From: Bacillota bacterium
Lineage (GTDB): Bacteria > Bacillota > Clostridia > Lachnospirales > Cellulosilyticaceae
Assembly: GCA_023412455.1 (NCBI GenBank)
Contig: JAEYNQ010000060.1
Coordinates: forward strand, 1-27,245
Length of the DNA stretch: 27,245 bases
Reading direction: 5' to 3'
Below, one piece after another: positions 16,238 to 23,890 of this stretch. The position numbers were made by a program, and so were the translations under genes. Under the pieces are notes generated by a model, which worked only from the letters and a program-made list of their open reading frames with translations, was not told where the DNA came from and ran no database searches. How positions within the stretch are numbered: the first letter of the stretch is position 1; the number at the start of each line of letters is the position of its first letter.

Positions 16238-17095
16238 ATGAATACACAAATTATAGATGGTAAACAAATTGCTTTAGAGATTAAAGAAGAACAAAAGGAA
16301 AAGGCAGAGGGGTTAAAGGCAAAAGGCATTCAACCAGGTCTTGCAGTTATTTTGGTAGGGGATAATTCAGCTTCCAAAGTATATGTAAGTAATAAGAAAA
16401 AGGCTTGTGAATATGTAGGCATTAAGTCCTTTTCCTATGAGTTACCTGCAGAGACACCTGAGCTAGAGCTTTTAGAGCTTATTGATACATTAAATAAGGA
16501 TAGCCATGTTCACGGCATCCTTGTGCAACTTCCACTACCTAAACATATGGATGAACAAAAGGTGATTATGGCTATTTCACCTCAAAAAGATGTAGATGGT
16601 TTTCATCCTTATAATGTAGGGGCATTAAGTATTGGCCTTAAAGGTTTAGTTTCTTGTACCCCTGCAGGTATTATTGAACTTTTAAAACGAAGTGGGGTAG
16701 TTATTCAAGGTAAACACTGTGTAGTAGTGGGGCGTAGTAATATAGTGGGTAAACCTGTCAGTTTACTTTTGCTGCGTGAACATGGTACAGTTACCATATG
16801 TCATTCAAGAACAGAAAATTTAACGCATGTTTTACAGCAAGCGGATATCGTAGTAGCAGCAGTAGGGATTGCCAAATTTATTAAAGGCAATCAACTAAAA
16901 CCAGGTGCTGTTGTTATTGATGTGGGTATGGACCGTGATGAGGAAGGCAAGCTTTGTGGTGATGTGGATTTTGACTCTTGCCAAGGTATTGCTAGCCTTA
17001 TTACACCTGTACCTGGTGGCGTAGGCCCTATGACCATTGCCATGCTAATGCATAACTGTATACGTGCAGCTGAAAATCAGGAAGGAGTTAATTAA
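16238..17095 (+). CDS. folD: Bifunctional methylenetetrahydrofolate dehydrogenase/cyclohydrolase
   Basis: This 285-residue enzyme interconverts methylene-, methenyl- and 10-formyl-THF. It shows the catalytic-lysine segment YVSNKKKACEYVGI, the VQLPLPKH motif with KDVDGFHPYNVG after it, the NAD(P)-binding GRSNIVGKPVSLLL and the C-terminal TPVPGGVGPMTIAMLM. Length is normal. The ATG follows AAGGGGAGAA. Its stop codon directly abuts the TTG start of rimO, and the rimO ribosome binding site lies within the last folD codons, so translation is probably coupled. Confidence 0.96.
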   Translation: MNTQIIDGKQIALEIKEEQKEKAEGLKAKGIQPGLAVILVGDNSASKVYVSNKKKACEYVGIKSFSYELPAETPELELLELIDTLNKDSHVHGILVQLPLPKHMDEQKVIMAISPQKDVDGFHPYNVGALSIGLKGLVSCTPAGIIELLKRSGVVIQGKHCVVVGRSNIVGKPVSLLLLREHGTVTICHSRTENLTHVLQQADIVVAAVGIAKFIKGNQLKPGAVVIDVGMDRDEEGKLCGDVDFDSCQGIASLITPVPGGVGPMTIAMLMHNCIRAAENQEGVN

Positions 17096-18442
17096 TTGAA
17101 TTATTTAGTAGCCTTTGTCTCCCTAGGGTGTGACAAAAACTTAGTAGACAGCGAAAATATGTTAGGCATTTTACATCAAGGAGGTTATACTTTAACTGCG
17201 GATGAGATGGAAGCAGATGTGGTAGTTGTTAATACCTGCTGCTTTATTGAAGATGCCAAAAAGGAGAGTATTGATACCATCTTAGAGGTGTCCCAGTATA
17301 AACAAAGTGGCAAGTGTAAAGCACTTATTGTAACAGGCTGTATGGCTCAACGTTATAAAGAAGAAATTTTAACGGAAATTCCTGAGGTTGATGCAGTAAT
17401 TGGAACCACTTCGTATGATCAAATTGTAGAAGTTGCCAACAGTATTCTTAAGGAGCAAGGGCTTAAGACCCAACGTTTTGATGGGATTGACCGCGAGATT
17501 ATAGAAGAGATGCCACGTATCTTAACAACGGCAGGGTATTTTGCTTATGTAAAAATTGCTGAAGGCTGTGATAACAAATGCACCTATTGCATTATTCCTC
17601 AACTCCGAGGAAAATATAGAAGCCGTCCAATGGACAAGATTAAGAAAGAAGTAGAGTCTTTAGCCAAACAAGGTGTTTCTGAGATTATTTTAGTGGCACA
17701 AGATACCACCAAATATGGTTCAGACTTAGAAAATGCCACGCTTGCCAAACTTCTTCATGAGCTGGGTAAAGTAGAGGGGATCGAATGGATTCGTGTTCTA
17801 TATTGCTATCCTGAAAACATCACAGATGAACTTATTACTGAAATTAAACGTAATCCTAAGGTTTGCCATTATCTCGATATGCCCATTCAACATGCAGCAG
17901 ATCCCGTTTTAAAACGTATGGCAAGACGTACAACCAACGCTTCTCTTAAAGAAGTTATTAGCAAATTACGCCGTGAGATTCCGGATATTGCCCTTCGTAC
18001 CACACTTATTGTAGGTTTTCCTGGTGAAACAGAAGAAGACTTTAAAGTGCTTTGTGACTTTGTAGAAGAAATGAAATTTGATCGATTAGGAGTATTTACT
18101 TATTCTCAAGAAGAAGGAACGGCAGCAGCGCTTTTAAAAGAGCAATTGGATGAAGAAGTTAAACAGCAAAGAAAAGACATTATTATGTCACTTCAACACA
18201 CTATTTCTGAAAAGCTCACGCATTCCAAAATAGGTCAAGAGATGAAAGTACTAATTGAGGGGAAATTATCAGAAGAAGATGTCTATATTGGACGTACGTA
18301 TCAAGACACGCCTGAAATTGATGGACAGGTATTTATTGATTTTGAAGGGGAGCTGTTATCAGGTGATTTTGTAAGTGTCCGTATAACAGGTGCCAATGAC
18401 TATGATTTGATAGGAGAGATAATGGATGAATATAGCGAATAA
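17096..18442 (+). CDS. rimO: Ribosomal protein S12 methylthiotransferase RimO
   Basis: This 448-residue radical-SAM enzyme methylthiolates an aspartate of ribosomal protein S12. It has an N-terminal UPF0004 domain with cluster cysteines in VSLGCDKNLVDSE, VVNTCCF and VTGCMAQ. The radical-SAM CxxxCxxC is C158-C162-C165 in EGCDNKCTYCIIP, and a C-terminal TRAM domain spans about residues 375-445. The SLGC(D/P)KN start and the SEN segment favour RimO over MiaB. The start codon is TTG: AGGAG lies 8 bases upstream, and no ATG exists before the conserved VSLGC. The 3' end overlaps pgsA by 17 bases. Confidence 0.95.
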   Translation: MNYLVAFVSLGCDKNLVDSENMLGILHQGGYTLTADEMEADVVVVNTCCFIEDAKKESIDTILEVSQYKQSGKCKALIVTGCMAQRYKEEILTEIPEVDAVIGTTSYDQIVEVANSILKEQGLKTQRFDGIDREIIEEMPRILTTAGYFAYVKIAEGCDNKCTYCIIPQLRGKYRSRPMDKIKKEVESLAKQGVSEIILVAQDTTKYGSDLENATLAKLLHELGKVEGIEWIRVLYCYPENITDELITEIKRNPKVCHYLDMPIQHAADPVLKRMARRTTNASLKEVISKLRREIPDIALRTTLIVGFPGETEEDFKVLCDFVEEMKFDRLGVFTYSQEEGTAAALLKEQLDEEVKQQRKDIIMSLQHTISEKLTHSKIGQEMKVLIEGKLSEEDVYIGRTYQDTPEIDGQVFIDFEGELLSGDFVSVRITGANDYDLIGEIMDEYSE

Positions 18443-18989
18443 GTTAACAGTAGCACGTATTATTTTAGTTTTTGTGTTTATGGCCATTATTTGGATACCT
18501 TTTATGCCTCTAACTTCACGTTTATGGGTGGCTTTAGTAATTTTTATTGTGGCTAGTCTGACGGATTATTTAGATGGTTACCTCGCTCGTAAACATCACC
18601 TTGTAACCAATCTAGGTAAATTTATGGACCCCCTTGCTGATAAAATGTTAGTCACAGTGGCTATGGTTGCTATTGTAGATTTAAACGGTGTTTTACCTGC
18701 TGGTCTATTACCTGCTTGGATAGTGGTTATTATCTTATTGCGTGAGTTTATGGTATCCGGAATCCGTCTTGTGGCTGCAACTGGAAATAAAGTTATTGCA
18801 GCCAATTATTTAGGCAAGATTAAAACGGTATTTCAAATGTTAATGATTATTGTCTATCTTATTCCTATTGAAAATGCCATTTTAAGGGGATTAGCTTTTG
18901 TACTTGCCTATGGGGCTTTAATTTTAACCCTTGTTTCAGGTTTTGATTATTTATGGAAAAATAAAGATGTTTTAATAACCAATGAGTAG
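18426..18989 (+). CDS. pgsA: CDP-diacylglycerol--glycerol-3-phosphate 3-phosphatidyltransferase
   Basis: This 187-residue integral membrane enzyme makes phosphatidylglycerol phosphate from CDP-diacylglycerol and glycerol-3-phosphate. The CDP-alcohol phosphatidyltransferase motif is complete: D47, D50, G51, A54, R55, G64, D68 and D72, within TDYLDGYLAR and GKFMDPLAD. Hydrophobic segments fit about five or six membrane helices. The gene overlaps the end of rimO by 17 bases and uses a GGAGAGATA site inside rimO. A rimO-pgsA pair is frequent in Firmicutes. A terminator follows, closing the block. Confidence 0.94.
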   Translation: MNIANKLTVARIILVFVFMAIIWIPFMPLTSRLWVALVIFIVASLTDYLDGYLARKHHLVTNLGKFMDPLADKMLVTVAMVAIVDLNGVLPAGLLPAWIVVIILLREFMVSGIRLVAATGNKVIAANYLGKIKTVFQMLMIIVYLIPIENAILRGLAFVLAYGALILTLVSGFDYLWKNKDVLITNE

Positions 18990-19004
18990 GCGATTAGATT
19001 TTAA

Positions 19005-19044
19005 GGCCATCACTAAGTAAAAGCTTAGAGGTGGCCCCTTTTAA
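19005..19044 (+). terminator. Terminator after pgsA
   Basis: GGCCATCACTAAG (19005-19017) pairs imperfectly with CTTAGAGGTGGCC (19024-19036), with a 5-bp outer and 5-bp inner stem, and is followed by CCTTTT. It would end the spoIIIE-fhs-folD-rimO-pgsA transcription block. Confidence 0.6.
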
Positions 19045-19081
19045 GCGCTAATTCAATAATCCTGTAAGAAAGGAGAAGATC

Positions 19082-20311
19082 ATGCATTATCATACCATTA
19101 TTATTGGTGCAGGACCTGCAGGACTTTTTGCCGCGCAACATATTGGTCAACAAAATAAAAAAGTCCTCTTACTAGAGCGCAATGAAAAAGCAGGGAAGAA
19201 GCTCCTTATATCAGGAAGTGGGCAGTGTAACTTTACACATAAAGGGGATTTAAACCACTATCTGACCTGCTATGGAGACCATGCAAAGTTTTTAAGAAAA
19301 AGCCTAAGCCACTTTACTTATAAAGATACAATCCGTTTTTTTGGTGATTTAGGCGTTATGCATGAGGTCATGCCCAATGGAAAAGTTTTTCCTAAATCAC
19401 GTCAGAGCCACGATGTATTAGAGGCCCTTATTATTGCCTGTCAAAAAGCTAATGTCACTATTCACTATAATCGTCTTGTCACAAACATCGTGTCTTATGA
19501 TAGCGTCTTTACTGTTGAAATTGCCGATGGAAAACGCTATTTTTGTGATCACGTTATTCTAGCAACAGGTGGTAAGTCCTATCCTAAAACAGGTTCAGAT
19601 GGGCAAGGCTATTCTTTGGCTACAAAGTTAGGCCATACTATTACTGACTTAAAACCTGCCCTTACAGATGTGCGGACCAAAGAAAAGATTTATAGTACAT
19701 TAGCAGGCCTTTCTTTTCAAAATGTACAAATGAGTCTATGGAGAGAAGGAAAAAAGATAAAAGAGCATACTGGAGACCTGTTGTTTACACATAAGGGACT
19801 ATCCGGTCCAGTTATTATTGATACATCACGTTGGATACTTCCTAATGATGAGCTAGTGATTAATTTCTTATATCCCCATAAGCTGGAAGAGGTTAAGGCG
19901 GATTTAGCACAAAATTTAGCTTCTCGTGGAAAGGAAGAGCTCATTACCTTTTTAAAAAGGCTACATCTGCCTAAAAGTTTTTGTCAGCTTATATGTCAAA
20001 TAAGTCATTTAGACGAACATTTGCCCTGTGCACAACTGGATAGAAAATCACGTGAAACATTAGTTCGTCTTTTGGCAGCCCATCCTTTTAAAGTAGAAGT
20101 TTGTGGTGGTTTTCACTTGGCTATGGTTACGGCAGGAGGTGTGCATTTAAAAGAAGTTAATCCTTCTACTTTAGAAAGCCGTCTGCAAAAAGGACTTTAC
20201 TTCATTGGTGAAGTACTTGATATCGATGGAAATACAGGAGGATATAATATTCAAGCAGCTTTCTCAACAGCTTATATATGTAGCGAAGCCATTTTAAAAA
20301 ACAAAAAATAG
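19082..20311 (+). CDS. BaiN/HI0933-type FAD-dependent oxidoreductase
   Basis: This 409-residue flavoprotein has the N-terminal FAD-binding IIIGAGPAGLFAAQ (about residues 6-19), followed by LLERNEKAGKKLLISGSGQC, which identifies the HI0933/YhiN group. The second strand motif is VILATGGKSYPKTGSDGQGY, and the C-terminal flavin contact is GEVLDIDGNTGGYNIQAAFS. Relatives are annotated NAD(P)/FAD-dependent oxidoreductase or BaiN-like; the physiological substrate is unknown in most species, and bile-acid activity should not be assumed. The ATG follows GAAAGGAGAA. It is bounded by terminators on both sides, so it is probably a single-gene unit. Confidence 0.88.
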   Translation: MHYHTIIIGAGPAGLFAAQHIGQQNKKVLLLERNEKAGKKLLISGSGQCNFTHKGDLNHYLTCYGDHAKFLRKSLSHFTYKDTIRFFGDLGVMHEVMPNGKVFPKSRQSHDVLEALIIACQKANVTIHYNRLVTNIVSYDSVFTVEIADGKRYFCDHVILATGGKSYPKTGSDGQGYSLATKLGHTITDLKPALTDVRTKEKIYSTLAGLSFQNVQMSLWREGKKIKEHTGDLLFTHKGLSGPVIIDTSRWILPNDELVINFLYPHKLEEVKADLAQNLASRGKEELITFLKRLHLPKSFCQLICQISHLDEHLPCAQLDRKSRETLVRLLAAHPFKVEVCGGFHLAMVTAGGVHLKEVNPSTLESRLQKGLYFIGEVLDIDGNTGGYNIQAAFSTAYICSEAILKNKK

Positions 20312-20347
20312 TAAATATTTCCCTGGAAATATTTACTATTTTTTGTT
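20306..20347. terminator. Bidirectional terminator between convergent genes
   Basis: AAATAGTAAATATTTCC (20306-20322) and GGAAATATTTACTATTT (20325-20341) form a 17-bp perfect stem (the innermost pairs must open to make a loop), with a long T-run on the plus strand and an A-rich flank serving the minus strand. It lies between the flavoprotein gene and the convergent acyltransferase gene. Confidence 0.85.
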
Positions 20348-20357
20348 TTTTTTAAGT

Positions 20358-21098
20358 TTATTTTTCTGTTTGGGTAGGTTGAGAACCAGGAAGTTTAGAA
20401 GCAATAAGGTTTTGAACTTGTATAGGGAGAAGTTCAAGCTCTTCTCTAGACAAGTCTGCTGTATAAATGGCTGGATGAATAGTAAGTCTAACGGTTGCAG
20501 GTTTGATTTTATTATTATTTTGTTCCATAAGCTTATAAGCACCATCAATAGTAATAGGAACAATCGGTACTTTAGGTTTTGTAGCTAACTTAAAACTCGC
20601 TTCTTTGAAAGGTCTCATGGTATCACCTTTGCTACGGGTTCCTTCCGGAAAGATAACAAGAGAATGGCCTTGTTTTAATACCTTTATCCCTTCAATAATA
20701 GCTCCAGCACTTCCTTTAAGGGTGGTTCGATCCATAAAAACACAGTGGATATGGCGCATCCAAGTTCGTACAAGAGGGATTTTTAACGCCTCAATTTTAG
20801 AGATAAAACCTTTTGGACGATCAATATAACTCATTAAAAATGCAATATCAAAGTTACTTTGATGGTTACTGATATAGACAACAGGATCCTCTTTAGGTAA
20901 ATTTTCAAGTCCAGTAAGCTCTACCTTTGCCCCACTTCGTTTGATATTACCTAAAGCCCACCTGGAAGTAACTTGATGAATATAACGTTCAGCTTCTTCA
21001 TTTTTTCCTTGTTTTTGTAGTGCATTAACTTTATAAAGACGAGGAATATTACCTAATAAGGTAACAACAAAACCTATGTACCAAATCATTGTACGCAT
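20358..21098 (-). CDS. plsC: 1-acyl-sn-glycerol-3-phosphate acyltransferase
   Basis: This 246-residue membrane-associated enzyme acylates lysophosphatidic acid to phosphatidic acid. It has an N-terminal hydrophobic segment, the catalytic HX4D in SNHQSNFDIAF (about residues 76-86), the substrate motif FPEGTRSKGDTM (about 150-161) and VPIVPITIDGAY. The C-terminal tail is slightly longer than the minimal family. The ATG (21098) follows a GGAG site on the minus strand, with a TATAAT at 21139-21134. It is functionally linked to pgsA nearby through phospholipid synthesis but is transcribed in the opposite direction. Confidence 0.92.
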   Translation of the reverse strand: MRTMIWYIGFVVTLLGNIPRLYKVNALQKQGKNEEAERYIHQVTSRWALGNIKRSGAKVELTGLENLPKEDPVVYISNHQSNFDIAFLMSYIDRPKGFISKIEALKIPLVRTWMRHIHCVFMDRTTLKGSAGAIIEGIKVLKQGHSLVIFPEGTRSKGDTMRPFKEASFKLATKPKVPIVPITIDGAYKLMEQNNNKIKPATVRLTIHPAIYTADLSREELELLPIQVQNLIASKLPGSQPTQTEK

Positions 21099-21213
21099 TA
21101 TTTTAGCTCCTTCATTTTTATTCTTGTCTCTTAATTATAGTATAAATCAAAAAAAGAAAAAAGGCCTCCTTTAAATATAAAGAGGAAGAAAAACTTATAA
21201 TCTAGACAAAATG

Positions 21214-21242
21214 TTTCCATATTTCTAAAAATATGCTATGAT
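21214..21242 (+). promoter_or_regulatory. Promoter of the DUF1015 gene
   Basis: TTTCCA (21214-21219), 17 bases, then TATGAT (21237-21242) preceded by TGC gives a moderate extended -10 promoter about 25 bases before the gene start. Confidence 0.5.
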
Positions 21243-21267
21243 GAGACGAGAATAAAGGAGGGATTAA

Positions 21268-22488
21268 ATGAGTACACTTAAAGCATTTAAAGGATGGCGT
21301 CCAAAGAAGGAATTGGTTCATCAAGTAGCAGCACTTCCCTATGATGTAATGAATACAGAAGAGGCAAAAAAAATGGTAGAAGGAAACCCTTACTCCTTTT
21401 TACACATAGATAAGCCAGAAATGCATATTTCTCATCCAGTAGGTGATGCCCTCTATGCTTTTGCAGGCAAAAAGCTAGAAGAGATGATGGAAGAGGGCGT
21501 TTTTTTACAAGATGATGAGTCTTTGTATATTTATGGTTTAACCAATGCCTATACAACTCAGTATGGAATTGTGGGATGTGTATCTGCTGAAGAATATGAC
21601 AAAGGCCTTATTAAAAAGCATGAGAACACACGTACAGATAAAGAAGAAGATCGTATCAAACATGTTAGCTATTGTAATGCGCATACAGGTCCTATCTTCT
21701 TGGCCTATAAAGGGCAGGATAAGTTGACCCAGTGGCTTCTCCAATATGTAGATGCACACGTGCCAATTTATGATTTTACTACGGAAGATGGTGTAAGGCA
21801 CGTCCTTTATCAGTTAGGCCAAGAAGAGCAACAACTGGTTATTAAAGCTTTTGATAAAATAGAAGCCTTATATATTGCGGATGGTCACCATCGTGCTGCT
21901 GCAGCAGCGGCTATAGCTCGTAAGCACCGTTTGGAGAAAACAGACACAGAAGGTAATCAGTATTTTTTAGCCACTATTTTTTCAAAGGACCAACTTTACA
22001 TTATGGACTATAATCGTGTATTAAAAGATGAAAGTGGCTTAGCCAAAGAAGCTTTCTTCGACTACCTAGCCACTTACTTTGAGATAGAAGCGACTTCTGA
22101 AGCAATCTATAAACCTCAAGCACATCATACCTTTGGCATGCGCTATGAGAAGATTTGGTATAAATTAACCTTAAAAGAAACACTACCACTAGAGGCAGAC
22201 CCCGTAGCAGCTCTTGATGTTTCTATTTTACAAAACTACATTTTAGAGCCTATATTTAAAATTGTAAATCCTAAAGAAGACAAACGCATTGATTTTGTAG
22301 GAGGCATTCGAGGGTTAGAAGAGCTTAATCGTCGAACAGAGTCGGAAATGGATATAGCCTTCAGTCTTTATCCCACTTCTATGGATGAACTGATTGCTGT
22401 GGCAGATCAAGGAGCATTAATGCCACCAAAATCCACTTGGTTTGAGCCCAAATTACGCAGTGGACTTTTGATACATAAAATGGATTAA
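21268..22488 (+). CDS. DUF1015 family protein
   Basis: This 406-residue soluble protein matches DUF1015, with an N-terminal FKGWRPKKELVHQVAALPYD (about residues 8-27), a central KHENTRTDKEEDRIKH, IADGHHRAAAAAAI (about 205-218) and the C-terminal LYPTSMDELIAVADQGALMP. The DGHHR segment is the most conserved part and could be a catalytic or metal site. The family is often near serine biosynthesis genes in Clostridia, but no ser gene is in this window. The biochemical function is not established. The ATG has an excellent AAAGGAGG site. Confidence 0.88.
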   Translation: MSTLKAFKGWRPKKELVHQVAALPYDVMNTEEAKKMVEGNPYSFLHIDKPEMHISHPVGDALYAFAGKKLEEMMEEGVFLQDDESLYIYGLTNAYTTQYGIVGCVSAEEYDKGLIKKHENTRTDKEEDRIKHVSYCNAHTGPIFLAYKGQDKLTQWLLQYVDAHVPIYDFTTEDGVRHVLYQLGQEEQQLVIKAFDKIEALYIADGHHRAAAAAAIARKHRLEKTDTEGNQYFLATIFSKDQLYIMDYNRVLKDESGLAKEAFFDYLATYFEIEATSEAIYKPQAHHTFGMRYEKIWYKLTLKETLPLEADPVAALDVSILQNYILEPIFKIVNPKEDKRIDFVGGIRGLEELNRRTESEMDIAFSLYPTSMDELIAVADQGALMPPKSTWFEPKLRSGLLIHKMD

Positions 22489-22518
22489 ATACCCTTACAT
22501 TTTTTCAAGTGAACTCCA

Positions 22519-22559
22519 CATACTAAATGTACATATCCGGTATATGTACATTTAGTATG
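22519..22559. repeat. Perfect 18-bp inverted repeat in the 5' leader of a small gene
   Basis: CATACTAAATGTACATAT (22519-22536) and its exact complement (22542-22559) flank a 5-base loop CCGGT. No T-run follows on the plus strand (GATCAAAAGGGG comes next). It ends 20 bases before the ATG of the small gene, just ahead of its ribosome binding site. It could be a regulator binding site, a leader hairpin or a remnant of a palindromic repeat. Confidence 0.75.
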
Positions 22560-22579
22560 GATCAAAAGGGGGAAATAGG

Positions 22580-22741
22580 ATGGACTTAGGACGTTTTATG
22601 ACAGGGGCTCTCATTGGAGGAACTATTGGTATGGCAGGGGCTGCCTATCTCATGGCTTCTGATAGAGAAAAGAAAAAGCTAATGCGTCAGAGCAGACAGA
22701 TGTTTAATAAAGCCTCCCGTACCATGCAACACATGATTTAA
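22580..22741 (+). CDS. Small YtxH-like membrane-anchored protein
   Basis: This 53-residue protein begins MDLGRFMTGALIGGTIGMAG, a single glycine-rich hydrophobic segment (about residues 7-24), followed by a basic, amphipathic tail. The layout is that of small YtxH-like proteins, which have one membrane span and a helical cytoplasmic tail. The start has a GGGGGAAATAGG site. A perfect inverted repeat lies just upstream and a terminator follows immediately, so it may be a single-gene transcript with structured ends. Function unknown. Confidence 0.7.
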   Translation: MDLGRFMTGALIGGTIGMAGAAYLMASDREKKKLMRQSRQMFNKASRTMQHMI

Positions 22742-22746
22742 TGATG

Positions 22747-22784
22747 AAATAGCCCTAAATATTGGAAATTTAGGGCTATTTCTA
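22747..22784 (+). terminator. Terminator after the small YtxH-like gene
   Basis: AAATAGCCCTAAAT (22747-22760) and ATTTAGGGCTATTT (22768-22781) form a 14-bp perfect stem with a 7-base loop, followed by a short T-rich end. Confidence 0.8.
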
Positions 22785-22794
22785 TGGGCCTTTA

Positions 22795-22823
22795 TTGACA
22801 AAAAGTTAAACATTACATATAAT
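22795..22823 (+). promoter_or_regulatory. Consensus sigma-A promoter of the T-box operon
   Basis: TTGACA (22795-22800), exactly 17 bases, then TATAAT (22818-22823): a perfect vegetative promoter. The transcript would start near 22830, giving a leader of about 320 bases through the T-box terminator. A perfect promoter fits control by leader attenuation instead of at initiation. Confidence 0.85.
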
Positions 22824-22930
22824 TGATTAGACAAAGCATAGGATAAGCTTAAGAAACGTATAATGAGTATAAATACAATCAAGCAACGATAAAATAAAAC
22901 AACCAATGGAATAATCGAGTAAATATGATG

Positions 22931-23151
22931 AAAAGAAGGAGTATATAAACAAGGGTTTGCAGAGAGGAAAGTAGTGGTGGAAGCTTTCTAATACCTATTT
23001 ATAGAAGCAGTCTTGGAGTAATTACCTTGAAGAAGAGTAGAGGTAAGCGGGTGATTTCGTTATCAATTAGAGAGTGATACCTTTTTAGGGTATAACTAGG
23101 GTGGTACCGCGAGAAACCTCGTCCCTAATTTGGGAGTGAGGTTTCTTTTTT
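22931..23151 (+). promoter_or_regulatory. T-box leader, apparent alanine (GCA) specifier
   Basis: The T-box core AGGGTGGTACCGCG is at 23098-23111; its TGGT would pair with the ACCA end of tRNA-Ala. Stem I is readable: an AGTA at about 22939-22942; the helix TATAAA with TTTATA (22997-23002); AGAGAG at 22962-22967; a distal stem GAAAG/CTTTC around GGTGG; and the specifier side GAA then GCA at 23007-23009. A small stem (ATACC/GGTAT, about 23078-23094) precedes the core. The terminator pairs AGAAACCTC (23112-23120) with GAGGTTTCT (23138-23146), followed by T-rich sequence. Uncharged tRNA-Ala would stabilise the antiterminator and allow expression of the VanY-type gene and alaS. The specifier call is by eye; a covariance model should confirm the boundaries. 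Confidence 0.9.
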
Positions 23152-23257
23152 ATCTTGTAGGAAAGTTCGTATTCTACACTTCACTACTTCGCGAACCAAT
23201 ACGTGTCCTATGGACACTTTTGTTCTTTTATCCATTATAAGCTTTAAGGAGGTTGCT

Positions 23258-23842
23258 ATGAATACGTTATATTTAGTCAATCGTACTTATCCTTTACCTA
23301 ACGATTATGTTCCTACACATTTAGTGCAAGATAGACAAAGTTTGATTTGGGTCTGTGCTCCTTTAAGGAGAGCTTTTAAGTCCTTGAATAAGCAGCTAAA
23401 GAAAGAAGGCTTTCGACCACTTGTACTTATAAGTGGTTATCGGCCTTATAGCTATCAAAAAGGTCTTTTTGAACGCAAAAAGCAGTTTTTTTTAGAACAA
23501 GGTTTTGAAGAAACCGTAGCCTACCAAAAAGCCAGTCAAATTGTAGCGCCTCCAGGATGTAGTGAGCATCAATTAGGCCTAGCTATGGATGTGACTACCT
23601 GGTCTATGAAGGATTTAGAAGATCCCCTTCTTTCAGTTTTTTCTGAATCAGAAGAAGGCCTTTGGCTTCAAAAGCATGCCCATCACTATGGCTTTATCTT
23701 ACGTTATCCTTTGGATAAGATAGATATAACAGGGGTAAGCTATGAGCCTTGGCATTATCGTTATGTAAGCCCTAAGCATGCTACTATCATACAAGAAAAA
23801 CAACTGACTTTAGAAGAGTATAGTGCCCTTCTAAAAAACTAA
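23258..23842 (+). CDS. VanY-type D-alanyl-D-alanine carboxypeptidase, no signal peptide
   Basis: This 194-residue zinc peptidase of the VanY/LD-carboxypeptidase group has SGYRPYSYQKGLF, the zinc motif SEHQLGLAMD (H104, D111) and EPWHYRY (catalytic E163, zinc H166), so all expected metal and catalytic residues are present. The start is the ATG with AAGGAGG six bases upstream; an in-frame ATG at 23210 would add a 16-residue non-signal-like extension without a good ribosome binding site. With either start there is no convincing signal peptide or membrane anchor, unlike most cell-wall VanY enzymes, so it may act in the cytoplasm on D-Ala-ending peptides. It sits between the alanine-type T-box and alaS. 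Confidence 0.85.
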   Translation: MNTLYLVNRTYPLPNDYVPTHLVQDRQSLIWVCAPLRRAFKSLNKQLKKEGFRPLVLISGYRPYSYQKGLFERKKQFFLEQGFEETVAYQKASQIVAPPGCSEHQLGLAMDVTTWSMKDLEDPLLSVFSESEEGLWLQKHAHHYGFILRYPLDKIDITGVSYEPWHYRYVSPKHATIIQEKQLTLEEYSALLKN

Positions 23843-23890
23843 TCCGTTAATATGTACTTATTATAATTTATAATTATTTAGGAGGAAATC

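Noticed and set aside
20343..20588. Plus-strand frame beginning inside the terminator after the flavoprotein gene
   Set aside because: It is antisense to the end of plsC and begins in the T-run of the hairpin; the translation is low-complexity.
21165..21187. Hairpin with a T-rich flank on the minus strand upstream of plsC
   Set aside because: It lies upstream of the plsC -10 and no minus-strand gene ends there, so a terminator role has no target; the stem is only about 7 bp.
22679..22906. Minus-strand frame over the terminator and promoter before the T-box
   Set aside because: It crosses the YtxH-like gene, its terminator and a perfect promoter, and has no ribosome binding site.
23210..23257. 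Upstream in-frame start of the VanY-type gene as a signal peptide
   Set aside because: The 16 extra residues lack a basic start and are too short for a signal peptide; the AAGGAGG at 23246-23252 fixes the start at 23258.
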